Part shown: positions 35,214-44,073 of the stretch, one piece after another
Layout: each line of letters begins with the position of its first letter
Numbering within the stretch: the first letter of the stretch is position 1
Assembly: GCF_004364635.1 (NCBI RefSeq)
Contig: NZ_SOAX01000007.1
Location: 1 to 64,000, forward strand
DNA from: Halospina denitrificans
GTDB taxonomy: Bacteria > Pseudomonadota > Gammaproteobacteria > Pseudomonadales > Oleiphilaceae
DNA length: 64,000 nt
Direction: 5' to 3'
Program-made: the position numbers and the translations under genes
Notes under the pieces: generated by a model
What the model was told of the DNA's origin: nothing
Database searches by the model: none
Seen by the model: the letters and a program-made list of their open reading frames with translations, nothing else

Positions 35214-36272
35214 CTAACCTATTACTACTTGATGCCTTCCCCATTTAACCTGATCCTTCAAAAACCGCATTAATCTCTCTTGAGCACCAGGATGTAATGA
35301 AACCTCAGGTTCATCAAAGATGATCAAGGATCTTTCTGGAGCAGACATTACATCTTTTACGATTTGCGCTATAGCAAATTCACCGCTACCTGCAAAAGCT
35401 TCGCTATACCTCAAATCTTCAGTCTCAAGTATTACCGTATCTCCCTCAACTTTAAAAAGTTTGTGCTGAATTACTCGGACACCAGAATACCTCTTCCCCA
35501 AAATATCCGATATTGCCTTAACTTGATCGTCAGGAAGCACATAATTTTGATAAACATGTTCTTTTTTCCCCCGAAAAAGTTTGAGAGATTTAAGATTATC
35601 CCTTATAACTTTGCGCAGCTGCTTAGATCGATCCCTAATAAAGTCTTGCTTCGTATTGTATTTTAACGTCTTAGTAAGGTTTCCATGGTAAAAATACTTG
35701 TCAAACGCACTGATCTCGCTGCGAAAGTCCTTAAAAACGACATTCTTATCAATCAAAGGCCACCGAGTTTTCAATCGACCTTCTTTTTTAAGCAGATCAT
35801 CCTTATCACTTAAATTGGTCTCTGGCATCAACTCCATTCCATCAGACTTCAGAGGGCGAGAGGGCTCCCAATAATCTGGGTTCGGGTAAGACTTACCTTT
35901 GACAACGCGTTTCTTTTCTATTCTTGTTTTAATAACTTCAACTGTTCTATTTTGGATCTTATGAAAATACCCGTATATGAACCTTGGAGGCCGACTTTTT
36001 CTGTCTTGGATATGAATTGGATCAACCGCTGTCGAAAACCAGAAATTTCCAACATTGCAATCTTCTGGACAACCAAACACAGCTCTCAGAACACTACTTT
36101 TGTTAGTCCCATTCTGGCCAATAAGAACAGTTATTGGAAAATCAAAATCTATTCTAGCGCCCTCTTCCAGATTCTTATAAAACGGAAACCTGATATACTT
36201 AATATAAGGTTCCAGAACCCCGTTATGCAGCATGGTATTTAATGTACCATTTATTAGCAGATGATTAGACAT
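35214..36272 (-). CDS. AAA ATPase half of a split AAA-TOPRIM (OLD-like) gene
   Basis: A 352-aa ATPase of the SMC/OLD-like ABC-ATPase type: Walker A GQNGTNKSS, signature-like FAGSGEFAIAQI, Walker B LIIFDEPEVSLHP. It ends at VVIG followed by TAG, exactly where family members have the [ST]HSP motif; the next codons in the same frame read HSPFI. It is therefore the N-terminal half of one gene that continues through 34431. ATG 36272 is chosen over the earlier GTG 36296; neither has a strong Shine-Dalgarno. The ATPase alone lacks the nuclease centre. It lies 51 bp from the HAD gene. Confidence 0.7.
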   Translation of the reverse strand: MSNHLLINGTLNTMLHNGVLEPYIKYIRFPFYKNLEEGARIDFDFPITVLIGQNGTNKSSVLRAVFGCPEDCNVGNFWFSTAVDPIHIQDRKSRPPRFIYGYFHKIQNRTVEVIKTRIEKKRVVKGKSYPNPDYWEPSRPLKSDGMELMPETNLSDKDDLLKKEGRLKTRWPLIDKNVVFKDFRSEISAFDKYFYHGNLTKTLKYNTKQDFIRDRSKQLRKVIRDNLKSLKLFRGKKEHVYQNYVLPDDQVKAISDILGKRYSGVRVIQHKLFKVEGDTVILETEDLRYSEAFAGSGEFAIAQIVKDVMSAPERSLIIFDEPEVSLHPGAQERLMRFLKDQVKWGRHQVVIG

Positions 36273-36323
36273 CGAATTGACACCAAAATATAGCACTGTA
36301 GAGATCTTGGGAGAACTTTTTAT

Positions 36324-37148
36324 TCATTGATATTTCCTCGCATAAAGTCGAAGAATGCCCTTGACGGTAACATCTAACTGACTGCCAACGGTATAATCCC
36401 CTGGCACGACGTAGCTTGCCCTATCTTCTGAAATCAACTTTTCAATCTTCTCTTGGGTTCTGCTCTCGGTCCACTTCTCGCCGTCAAAAACAGCAATACT
36501 ACATCCCCCTTGGGCCTTAACCATCTTCATAGCAGGGATATCAGTGTCTCCATCACCGAAATAGATCATACGATCAAAGGGAAACGGTCGATTCTGTGGT
36601 TCGATATACTCGTTCACCTTCTTATTGTCCCAGCTATTTTCTATTCCCTTGTTAATCCGGAACAGGTATTGGGTCTTTGTCGTATAGTCAATGCCAACTG
36701 ATGGCCACTTGGCGAAACCGCTATCCTCATCATAGTGATAACGACATCCAAATATTTTTCTGAAATGTTCAGCTACCGATGTACCACGGATCATCTCCTC
36801 CAGTCCGCTCGACACTATGTAGTGGCTTAGCGCGATTCCCTGCTCCCGAGCAAAACGGTTAATTGCATCAAACCAATTTTCAACGCCAGGGAAAAGCGGG
36901 ATGGATTTGCCGTGCGCCTGGAGCCTTTCAGGAGTCAATTCGCTTCGCTTTTCGACTTCCCAGGCTCGCAACGCCAACTCACCCAGATAGGTAAGTATCT
37001 CATCACCATCTCGCTCTTGGTTCTTTCGATGCACTTCAGACCAAAACTTCGATGTATCACTTAGACCTAAAGTGGGCATCAGCCCGTGTTCAGCACAATT
37101 CCCCTTTGCAAGAGTTCCATCAAAATCATAAACCAAAGCGCACTGCAT
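36324..37148 (-). CDS. HAD-family hydrolase (phosphatase)
   Basis: A 274-aa HAD-superfamily protein with motif I VYDFDGTLAKGN (nucleophile and acid/base Asp, residues 6-17), motif II VSSGLEEMI, a Lys in the middle (KWPSV region), and motif IV YFGDGDTDIPAMKM. A large cap is inserted between I and II. The ATG at 37148 lies ten bases after GGAAGG. It is the first of the minus-strand set behind leader copy 1. HAD phosphatases of this type occur in several defence loci, but the substrate is unknown. Confidence 0.8.
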   Translation of the reverse strand: MQCALVYDFDGTLAKGNCAEHGLMPTLGLSDTSKFWSEVHRKNQERDGDEILTYLGELALRAWEVEKRSELTPERLQAHGKSIPLFPGVENWFDAINRFAREQGIALSHYIVSSGLEEMIRGTSVAEHFRKIFGCRYHYDEDSGFAKWPSVGIDYTTKTQYLFRINKGIENSWDNKKVNEYIEPQNRPFPFDRMIYFGDGDTDIPAMKMVKAQGGCSIAVFDGEKWTESRTQEKIEKLISEDRASYVVPGDYTVGSQLDVTVKGILRLYARKYQ

Positions 37149-37245
37149 AATTCGACTGCCTTCCAATTAGGTCATTTTGTCCTAGTGTATCGAAGGGGTA
37201 CACAGGCCATCGCCCCCGTAGCACCGTCTTTTCCTTCGAAAAGAA

Positions 37246-37917
37246 TCAAACGTCCCCCAGAGAGTTACTCCTCTCTTTTTCTGGATGATCAAGCTCATCC
37301 TCCTCAACCGGATCCCGCCGATTAATCTTAGGCGGCGGCGCCACCCAGGCCCGGAGCCTCTGCCCTACCTGCTCATAGAATCGTGGCACCGCTGCTTCCA
37401 GTTCATCAATGAACACCTTGTTCCCGGCGAAGCGTCCGGCCAGGTCGACCATGTAGAAGACTTCAAACTTCGAGGGCACCACGGAGGTGGTGTCGGAATC
37501 CAGGGCGTTGGCGTCGTTCATCAGGATTTCCAGCGGCGCCTGGGTTTCCTCGGCGTTGCCGGTGCGGAAGGCTTTCACGAACATGTCGTTGGTTTCGGCC
37601 TTGGTGAGCTGTCGTGTCAGCCAGTTGACCCGGGCCGACGTGCGCTTCTTGTCCTTGGGGGCTCCCAGTTTCATGGAGCAGGAGATGGTGCGCTTGGTGA
37701 GGTTGGCGACCACCTCGATGTCCGTGGCGGCGTGAGGTACGTCCAGCACGCAGCGCAGGGCCTGTTCGTTCACCAGGGTCTCGCAGTCGTCCTTAAGCCG
37801 TGCCTGCGGGTCGGTGCGGTGCGCGAGTGAAAGCTTGAGGCCCACGTTCTGGCCCAGCTTGCGGCTCATGAAGGGAATCGAATTACCGCGACTGACGCAC
37901 TCTGGCTGCATGTTCAT
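37246..37917 (-). CDS. repeated island leader protein, copy 1 (unknown function)
   Basis: A 223-aa soluble protein without a recognised family. It reads as a mixed alpha/beta domain with conserved blocks NVGLKLSLAHRTDPQARLKDD, DIEVVANLTKRTISCSMKLG and KFEVFYMVDLAGRFAGNKVF. Near-identical copies lie at 46065-46730 and, shortened, at 55671-56183. AAGGA lies nine bases before the ATG. It is divergent from the EcoRII-type set and 98 bp upstream of the HAD gene. Only the last 20 or so codons differ between copies. The role is unknown; the constant position suggests a function tied to these modules. Confidence 0.75.
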   Translation of the reverse strand: MNMQPECVSRGNSIPFMSRKLGQNVGLKLSLAHRTDPQARLKDDCETLVNEQALRCVLDVPHAATDIEVVANLTKRTISCSMKLGAPKDKKRTSARVNWLTRQLTKAETNDMFVKAFRTGNAEETQAPLEILMNDANALDSDTTSVVPSKFEVFYMVDLAGRFAGNKVFIDELEAAVPRFYEQVGQRLRAWVAPPPKINRRDPVEEDELDHPEKERSNSLGDV

Positions 37918-38052
37918 TGTGCGTTGTCCTTGTTGAGGTGCTCTGCATCCTGTGCGCGCAACAGCAACCCGGAGTTAGCCAGGTTCTGCGGCATGCGGAA
38001 CTTTTTTCCAGCGTAGCAGAAATTTTCTGAGTAGGGAGTAAAAGCCTCTCTC
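37309..38052. repeat. large direct repeat, copy 1 (leader gene and upstream region)
   Basis: Most of the leader gene, plus about 130 bp in front of it (including AGCGTAGCAGA at about 38010), matches 46121-46868 at high identity in the same orientation. The gene part also matches 55725-56136. Confidence 0.8.
38010..38018 (-). promoter_or_regulatory. possible extended -10 of leader gene copy 1
   Basis: On the minus strand TGCTACGCT fits an extended -10 (TGN-TACGCT) and is conserved in copy 2 at 46825-46833 while flanking bases differ. No convincing -35 is seen. Low certainty. Confidence 0.35.
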
Positions 38053-38083
38053 GACAAAGTCGGGGGTTGCATCACTCCGAAAG

Positions 38084-38101
38084 ACTGTATACTTTTACAG
38101 T
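38084..38101. promoter_or_regulatory. LexA-type SOS box
   Basis: ACTGTATACTTTTACAGT fits the gammaproteobacterial LexA consensus (CTGT-N8-ACAG) with extended flanking symmetry. It lies 79 bp upstream of the Dcm-like methyltransferase start and 167 bp from the divergent leader gene. It could make the restriction-modification genes, or both directions, DNA-damage inducible. Copy 2 of the leader region does not have it. Confidence 0.6.
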
Positions 38102-38179
38102 TAAAATTAATTTGATCCTAGGGCTCTCATAGGGAAAAATGAGTGACACCTGATCACACGATCAACCCAGAGGGACAAC

Positions 38180-39607
38180 ATGACAACACTGACCCCGAAC
38201 GAAAACACAAACCCGGTCAGCACAATCGAAGAATCAGGGACTGACGATCTCAGGCTTCTGCGACGGCTGACGGAAATTTATGACCAGAAGCAGATAGCAG
38301 AAATGCTCGGAACGATTTCACCGGGGCACTGGACTCGTGAAACCATCAACCGTGCATTACAGGGGAAAGCGGCGCCCCGTTTTTCGCACCATGAGTTCAA
38401 CTACCTGCAAAGTATTCTCCCCTCCCGACCTGCACACTACGATGACCCGGAGTTCCGGTTCATCGATCTTTTTGCAGGAATCGGAGGCATCCGAAAGGGG
38501 TTCGAATCAGTCGGCGGCAAGTGCGTTTTCACGTCTGAATGGGATCACAGTGCGCGTCGTACGTATAAAGCCAATTTCTATTGCGACCCGGATCATCGGG
38601 AACATGTGTTCAACCACGACATCACAGACGTCACACTGAGCGCCGTCCCTGACATTGATGAAGAAGAGGCGTATCAGTTCATTGATGCGCAGATACCGGA
38701 TCATGAGGTGCTTCTGGCGGGATTCCCGTGCCAGCCCTTCTCTCTTGCCGGCGTCTCCAAGAAGAACTCCTTAGGGCGTCTTCACGGCTTTGAGTGCGAT
38801 ACACAGGGCACCCTGTTTTTCGATGTTGCAAGAATCATTGCGGCTAAGAAGCCGCCGGTATTTCTGCTTGAGAACGTCAAGAACCTCAAAAGCCATGACA
38901 AGGGCAAGACCTTCCGGGTTATCTGCGAGGCTCTCGATGAACTCGGATACGAAGTGGCCGATGTGGATGCGCCGAAAGGGCGCGACCCGAAGGTCATCGA
39001 TGCTGCAAATTTTCTTCCCCAGCACCGTGAACGGATCGCTCTTATCGGTTTCCGGCGTGATCACGGGCTGCATGAGGGGTTCTCACTCAGAAACATTGCG
39101 GAGCACTTTCCGGAACGCGTTCCCCGGTTCGGAGAACTTCTCGATGACAATGTGGATGATAAGTACATCCTCACACCGAAGCTGTGGCAGTACCTCTACA
39201 ACTACGCCGCCAAACACAAGGCCAAAGGAAATGGTTTCGGCTTCAGCCTCACCGGCCCGAATGATACGGCCAGAACGCTCTCTGCCCGTTATCACAAGGA
39301 TGGCTCGGAAATTCTGGTGGACCGTGGCTTTGATCCGGATCAGGCATTTGATTCGGAACACAACCTTAAATACCGCCCACGGAGGCTGACGCCGAGAGAA
39401 TGCGCCAGGCTCATGGGGTTCGATGCACCGGGTGAGAGTACTTTCAGAATTCCCGTTTCTGATACCCAAGCCTATAAGCAGTTCGGCAACTCTGTGGCAG
39501 TACCCGTTTTCACCGCCGTGGCCGAAATGCTGAAGGAGCGGATTTCCGCACCCTGCGCATCAGAACCTGAAGCTCCGCAGCAACTCCGGATACCTCTTGC
39601 GGTTTAA
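38180..39607 (+). CDS. dcm: Dcm/M.EcoRII-type DNA cytosine-5 methyltransferase
   Basis: A 475-aa C5 methyltransferase of the Dcm/M.EcoRII type, which methylates the inner C of CCWGG. It has the extended N-terminal region with a helix-turn-helix-like part (about 25-70) seen in Dcm, motif [20 protein letters not shown] (about 97-115), [23 protein letters not shown], and [11 protein letters not shown] near the end. The SD GAGGG stands before the ATG. It heads a set with an EcoRII-type endonuclease and Vsr, so it is the protecting enzyme. A LexA-like box lies upstream. Confidence 0.93.
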   Translation: MTTLTPNENTNPVSTIEESGTDDLRLLRRLTEIYDQKQIAEMLGTISPGHWTRETINRALQGKAAPRFSHHEFNYLQSILPSRPAHYDDPEFRFIDLFAGIGGIRKGFESVGGKCVFTSEWDHSARRTYKANFYCDPDHREHVFNHDITDVTLSAVPDIDEEEAYQFIDAQIPDHEVLLAGFPCQPFSLAGVSKKNSLGRLHGFECDTQGTLFFDVARIIAAKKPPVFLLENVKNLKSHDKGKTFRVICEALDELGYEVADVDAPKGRDPKVIDAANFLPQHRERIALIGFRRDHGLHEGFSLRNIAEHFPERVPRFGELLDDNVDDKYILTPKLWQYLYNYAAKHKAKGNGFGFSLTGPNDTARTLSARYHKDGSEILVDRGFDPDQAFDSEHNLKYRPRRLTPRECARLMGFDAPGESTFRIPVSDTQAYKQFGNSVAVPVFTAVAEMLKERISAPCASEPEAPQQLRIPLAV

Positions 39608-39665
39608 TGCTTCTGTCGGGCAGGATCACCAGAGATAACTTGCCCGACAGGAACAGCTGCAGACA

Positions 39666-40880
39666 ATGACAAGACTCTCTGAGCACTTCAGTGGCGTATC
39701 AGCCAAACGCCTGAGCATCGTTGAAACCAGCCGCATTGTCTCGAGACAGCACGAGTTCAACGGCACGGCGGCGATGAGGCAATATCTCGGCAGAGAGCGA
39801 TCAATTTTTCCCGCCCGCTTTATATACATCGGGGACGATGAGGAAGACCGGCTCATGGTCGATGACCATGTCACCTGGTATGACTCCAGAGAGGATAATC
39901 CGAATCGTTCCGAGCATCGTCTTTACTTCCGGGATAATGACGTGATGAACCTCGCCGCTGAAGGCGACGTGATGATTGCAGCACTCGACTGTGAAGGGAA
40001 TATGCTTCTCGTTATCGTCAGGGACTCAAGTCAATTACTGGGAGACGTGTTATGGCTTTTCGGTCTTGATGAGCTTCCCGGCTCCACTTTCACAACCATC
40101 GAGACGGCGGAAAGTTCTCATGTCTCAGATGCACTGTTCTACTACATTGCAGAACAGGCCGGGATTCAGATTGAGGAGAAAGTCAGCGATTCCTGGCTGG
40201 ATCTGATCCTGGAAAGATTCGGCCCTGTCTTTCCCAGAAGCCGCCAACTCTCCGCCTTGGCCCTTGAGTCGCTGGACGGAGAAATATCCCCGGTTGAGGA
40301 ACCCGACAACACCCTGATCCGATTGCTGGATCGGGAGGAAAGGATGTTCCGGGAACTTGAACGTCATATCGTTTCCAATGAGCTCCGAAGCAGAGCTGAT
40401 ACCTGGGCCGAGAACGTGGATGATTTCATTTCGTTTTCTCTGGGAGTACACAATCGCAGGAAATCCCGTGCAGGCCATTCACTGGAGAATCACCTTGAAT
40501 GGATCTTCACGGAGAACAGACTTGAGTTCCAGCGAGGTGTTCATACCGAAAATCGCTCCAAGCCGGACTTTCTCTTCCCCGGATCCGCGCATTATCAGGA
40601 CCCGAACTGGCCCGCAGACCGCCTGACAATGCTGGGGGTGAAAACCTCCTGCAAGGATCGCTGGCGCCAGGTTCTGAACGAAGCAGCCCGAATCCCCGAA
40701 AAGCATCTTCTAACCCTCCAGCCGCGAATATCCGAACATCAGACTCGAGAAATGGACAGAGCGAACCTCAGACTGGTGTTGCCGAGGGGTCTCCACTCGA
40801 CATACTCGACTTCCCAGCAAAACTCTCTGATGGATCTGGATCTGTTCATCAATGAGGTTATGGAGAAACAGCCGGCCTGA
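39666..40880 (+). CDS. EcoRII-type restriction endonuclease (EcoRII-C catalytic domain)
   Basis: A 404-aa type II endonuclease, the length of EcoRII. The C-terminal half holds the EcoRII-C signature (GHSLENHLEWIF, SKPDFLFPG, MLGVKTSCKDRWRQVLNEA; catalytic Glu, Asp and Lys of the PD-(D/E)xK type, about residues 270-345). The N-terminal 170 residues do not show the usual effector-domain text (NDTGxxGGHQAG), which appears instead in the convergent HNH gene. It is expected to cut CCWGG, matching the adjacent methyltransferase. It lies 58 bp after dcm and 29 bp before vsr. Confidence 0.9.
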   Translation: MTRLSEHFSGVSAKRLSIVETSRIVSRQHEFNGTAAMRQYLGRERSIFPARFIYIGDDEEDRLMVDDHVTWYDSREDNPNRSEHRLYFRDNDVMNLAAEGDVMIAALDCEGNMLLVIVRDSSQLLGDVLWLFGLDELPGSTFTTIETAESSHVSDALFYYIAEQAGIQIEEKVSDSWLDLILERFGPVFPRSRQLSALALESLDGEISPVEEPDNTLIRLLDREERMFRELERHIVSNELRSRADTWAENVDDFISFSLGVHNRRKSRAGHSLENHLEWIFTENRLEFQRGVHTENRSKPDFLFPGSAHYQDPNWPADRLTMLGVKTSCKDRWRQVLNEAARIPEKHLLTLQPRISEHQTREMDRANLRLVLPRGLHSTYSTSQQNSLMDLDLFINEVMEKQPA

Positions 40881-40909
40881 ATAGCAGCGCGGACTCCGGG
40901 AGGAAAAAC

Positions 40910-41395
40910 GTGGCGGACATCAAGAACCGGGAGCAGCGCTCACACAATATGTCTGCGATCCGCGGAAAGGATACTAAACCGGAAATGCTTGTCCGGCGGT
41001 ATCTTCATTCCTGCGGCTACCGATTCCGCCTTCACCGAAAAGATCTCCCAGGCAAACCGGATTTAGTCATGCCGAAGTATCAGATCGTCATTTTCGTGCA
41101 TGGCTGCTTCTGGCACAGGCATGAGAACTGTCGATACTCAACAACTCCCTCCAACAGATCCGAGTTCTGGCAGGAGAAATTCGCGAAAAATGTTGAACGG
41201 GATTCCAGAAACAGGGAGGCGCTTCTTGAATCCGGATGGAGGGTACTGATCATCTGGGAATGCGGGCTTAAACACGCTAAAGACGAACTGCCGGAGCTTT
41301 CCCGTCTTATTGAAAATAACACTGGTTTTCAGGTCTGGCCTACAACTCCCCCCAGGCCGAGAGAGCTTTCAAACGTTATTCAAAAACGTGGGTAG
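40910..41395 (+). CDS. vsr: very short patch repair endonuclease Vsr
   Basis: A 161-aa DNA mismatch endonuclease. It nicks 5' of T in T:G mismatches that arise by deamination of 5-methylcytosine at Dcm-type sites. Marks are NMSAIRGKDTKPEMLVRRYL (about 14-33), GKPDLVMPKY with the catalytic Asp, the zinc/His set HGCFWHRHENC, and the end WRVLIIWECGL. Its presence matches the CCWGG methyltransferase. Its start is GTG or ATG close to 40910. Its last 20 bp overlap the convergent HNH gene. Confidence 0.93.
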   Translation: MADIKNREQRSHNMSAIRGKDTKPEMLVRRYLHSCGYRFRLHRKDLPGKPDLVMPKYQIVIFVHGCFWHRHENCRYSTTPSNRSEFWQEKFAKNVERDSRNREALLESGWRVLIIWECGLKHAKDELPELSRLIENNTGFQVWPTTPPRPRELSNVIQKRG

Positions 41396-42329
41396 CATGC
41401 CATTCCAATGCCGTCTCGTGCGGCATAAACCTCTCATTTTCCGGACGTCGCACAAACTGCCCGGAAAGCTCTTTCAGCTCATTATTGACCGCCAACGCAC
41501 TCGCTGCCTCGGAGACCTGTATCTGCATCTCAGGTGTCACAGTAAAGAGACCGTTATCAAAAGCCCAGTGATGATTCGGGCACAAAGCCAATCCATTACG
41601 TGGATCATCAGTGCCTCCTGCCGCCACAGGAATAATGTGCGCCGCCTGAGCTGCGGCCGGTCCCTCGGGGACACTTAACCCCGACCCACAGACGCAGCAG
41701 CGGTACCCATATTCGCTTAAAACCATTCTGGAGAATGCAGCTCTTCTGACAGGTTTGCGTGCATGGATATCATGATGGTTTCGATCTGAAGATACGACAA
41801 ACTCTTCCTGCGTCTGATCCCATAGAATTGACTCTTCGTTGTTAATTGCGCTCGTACTCAGGACTTGTCCGCTAAGCGCCCCCGAACGTTTATTATTAGC
41901 AAGAGATAGCAGCTCTGCATATCCGGAATCTTCGCATCGAATAAGCTGAAAGCAATAACGCCTAGGCTGGTCAAGATGCCTCCGCATCACAAGGAAATCC
42001 CCAGCCACTGCGTGGTTGAGCAAAGGACTCAGCTGATCCGTAACTCGTGTCTCCGGTTTACGCTTACCTTCCCACGTCTGATACTGATATCTTGAACGAA
42101 CTCTTTTCAGAAATTTTGACCCGAGATATAGGTCCACCTGAATCCGCACATCCGCCGTATTCTGCCCCTCCGGTAAATTCGGAAAATACGGGCGGAGCGC
42201 CTTCAGGACGACGAATCCAGCCTGGTGACCTGCCGCCTCTCCCGTGTCATTCAAGGGCAGTCGCTTGTAGAACGGCGTATCCCAATCCCTAGTCGCACAG
42301 ATAGAGTTAAGCATTTCAGACAACGACAT
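41376..42329 (-). CDS. HNH endonuclease with EcoRII-N/B3-like DNA-binding domain
   Basis: A 317-aa protein. Residues about 18-160 resemble the EcoRII effector domain, a B3-like pseudobarrel (YKRLPLNDTGEAAGHQAGF, RVRSRYQYQTWEGKRKPETRVT). Residues about 215-275 form an HNH nuclease with a zinc pair (CCVCGSG), HIIPVAAGGTDDPRNGLALCPNHH. This is a plausible type II or modification-dependent restriction enzyme. It is convergent with vsr (20-bp overlap). It may share recognition with the EcoRII-type pair or be a separate nuclease; this is inference. Confidence 0.82.
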   Translation of the reverse strand: MSLSEMLNSICATRDWDTPFYKRLPLNDTGEAAGHQAGFVVLKALRPYFPNLPEGQNTADVRIQVDLYLGSKFLKRVRSRYQYQTWEGKRKPETRVTDQLSPLLNHAVAGDFLVMRRHLDQPRRYCFQLIRCEDSGYAELLSLANNKRSGALSGQVLSTSAINNEESILWDQTQEEFVVSSDRNHHDIHARKPVRRAAFSRMVLSEYGYRCCVCGSGLSVPEGPAAAQAAHIIPVAAGGTDDPRNGLALCPNHHWAFDNGLFTVTPEMQIQVSEAASALAVNNELKELSGQFVRRPENERFMPHETALEWHATHVFE

Positions 42330-42428
42330 TATTCGGACACCTGAATGATGGTGGCTAAAGCAATTTTTCTAGTTGCCAGCGAAGAGCTGAGAACTTGACA
42401 CGGATGGTGAACGGAGTGAACTGGGGAT

Positions 42429-42488
42429 GTAGGCCATATGTACAGAAGCAGGTATCAGGGAAATACTGCCACTGTACATATGGCCTAC
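42429..42488. repeat. perfect 17-bp inverted repeat overlapping a stop codon
   Basis: GTAGGCCATATGTACAG (42429-42445) is exactly repeated in reverse complement at 42472-42488, and a GGGG/CCCC pair extends it after a mismatch. The right arm includes the stop of the 42485 gene. It may end transcription of the GHKL-ATPase operon (no clear T-tract) or be the trace of an element end. Confidence 0.65.
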
Positions 42489-43240
42489 GCCCCCAACGCT
42501 TCCCGCTTCGCCTTACTCAAACAGTCCCGTATAAAAGAATCCACCTCATCTTCTGCCAATACCTCAAAAAGGATACCTCCACCCTCGCGGTTAAGAGTTA
42601 CCATAAAGTCTCTGAATGCCCGCTCCGTCGCTGTTAGCCAGGATTCCTCCTCCATTATTCGCAGAACCGCTTTTGCAACCGGCTGCCTCATAACCATCCT
42701 GCTTCTCTCTACGAAATTACTCCTTATATCAGCAGTCTTCAGAATTGTATTAAGCGCTGCTTCGGGCGAATCGGGTGCCGCCATTTCGGCAACTCGCGCG
42801 TTCCACCATAGACGAGCTATCGCATTATCGTCTCGTGTTTCGGTCAGAGTTCTCGCGAAAAAATGTTTTCCTACAGAAGCGTCCAGCGCTTCATCAGTGT
42901 TTCCTCCCAACCACCGCTTCCTGCTGTACTCCAGACATTCAACATGTGTAAGCCGTGCCCAGATCCTCTCTTCCCTTGCAAGAGCCGGTGTCATACCTTT
43001 AAGGGCACGATAGACAACCAAAGAGTTGGCGACTTCTGCCGCTGTTCCGCCTGTCTCTCCATCAAGCTCCGACAGTAAATCAAGATCGACAGTTACAGAA
43101 TCCAGCTCAATTCGCCATCCGTTCTCCCTTTCAAGGTCCAGAAAATCTCCCGCCATGTACCGGTCTCTGTTATCCGGAATATTCTCACGCAGGTCGATCA
43201 GAGTCTGTTCTGAGAGATACTTCAATGGAACCGCAGGCAT
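42485..43240 (-). CDS. unknown protein, third gene of GHKL-ATPase operon (DUF6339-like)
   Basis: A 251-aa mostly helical protein. It has the patterns YLSEQTLIDLRENIPDNRDRY at the start, ANSLVVYRALKGMTPALAREERIWARLTHVECLEYSRKRW in the middle and RFRDFMVTLNREGGG-like text near the end. It recalls DUF6339-type proteins that accompany MORC/Z1 restriction-like loci, but the assignment is tentative. Its start meets the stop of the upstream gene (one-base overlap at 43240), so it is co-translated. It ends in a strong inverted repeat. Confidence 0.6.
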   Translation of the reverse strand: MPAVPLKYLSEQTLIDLRENIPDNRDRYMAGDFLDLERENGWRIELDSVTVDLDLLSELDGETGGTAAEVANSLVVYRALKGMTPALAREERIWARLTHVECLEYSRKRWLGGNTDEALDASVGKHFFARTLTETRDDNAIARLWWNARVAEMAAPDSPEAALNTILKTADIRSNFVERSRMVMRQPVAKAVLRIMEEESWLTATERAFRDFMVTLNREGGGILFEVLAEDEVDSFIRDCLSKAKREALGA

Positions 43241-44073
43241 CAGGTGGTTTCCTCCATAACTTTGGCCAGCTTGCTGGTAGGGAATTCCAGCAAAGTCTGG
43301 GCACGCTCCAGCATAGAGCCATGACTAGCCGGATCGATTCCCTTGGAATCACATTTCGCCATAAAAGGCTGGTACCAGCGCTTGCCCTCGTATTGCTCGC
43401 CTCCTTCTTTTATTCCGTCAAGCACATCCATAACCGCTGGAAGGTAGACAGAGTTCATCACCACCGGGCTTCCATCGGTACGTTCCCGGAGCACCCTTAT
43501 AACTTCATGAGTCTCGGGAGCTGTGAGAATGGTTATACGATCCCGGTCCAGAATCACCTCGAGTTTTCCTTCTTCAATGTCTTTGGAACTGTCCAGTTCA
43601 AATATACTTTCAAGAGGAGAAAGTTTGGATTTTCCGACACTGATCACGAACTCTTCCCCGATAGCGATAATCTCTGACCGCGGCAGGTTGATCGGAACCT
43701 CGAATTCGTGATGAACATACTCTGGGGACCAGTTCTCAAGGTCATCTTTCAGCCAGATGCACGGGCGCAGCGAGACGTTATTCAGAAGCTTCCCGGCTGC
43801 GAAGTCATTCCGGCCCTTCGGCCACGACATGTGTCGAAGATCCGAAAAGTAAGTATCGTTACATCGCACGAAAAAGCCTATTTCAGCCTTTTCATCCATC
43901 AGAAGGGACTTGATATCCGGCTGCGTCAGCTCAATCTCGTGATAAAGATTCAGAGCGCCGGTTTCGGTATCTTCGCTGACAGTAAACGCCACCTCAAAAT
44001 GGCCCCCTTCGAGGTCATCGCTCCACGGAGCCAAGACCGGGTGAGGGAAACGCATGCTTTCCGAGAATCTCAT
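43240..44073 (-). CDS. unknown protein, second gene of GHKL-ATPase operon
   Basis: A 277-aa protein without a recognised family. It appears mainly beta-stranded in the first 150 residues (HFEVAFTVSEDTETGALNLYHEIEL, EIGFFVRCNDTYFSDL, SLRPCIWLKDDLENW) with a helical end (MLERAQTLLEFPTSKLAKVMEE). The ATG overlaps the ATPase gene's stop by 4 bp, so it is translationally coupled. The beta-rich start suggests a binding partner or DNA-contacting subunit; this is a guess from composition. Confidence 0.65.
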   Translation of the reverse strand: MRFSESMRFPHPVLAPWSDDLEGGHFEVAFTVSEDTETGALNLYHEIELTQPDIKSLLMDEKAEIGFFVRCNDTYFSDLRHMSWPKGRNDFAAGKLLNNVSLRPCIWLKDDLENWSPEYVHHEFEVPINLPRSEIIAIGEEFVISVGKSKLSPLESIFELDSSKDIEEGKLEVILDRDRITILTAPETHEVIRVLRERTDGSPVVMNSVYLPAVMDVLDGIKEGGEQYEGKRWYQPFMAKCDSKGIDPASHGSMLERAQTLLEFPTSKLAKVMEETT

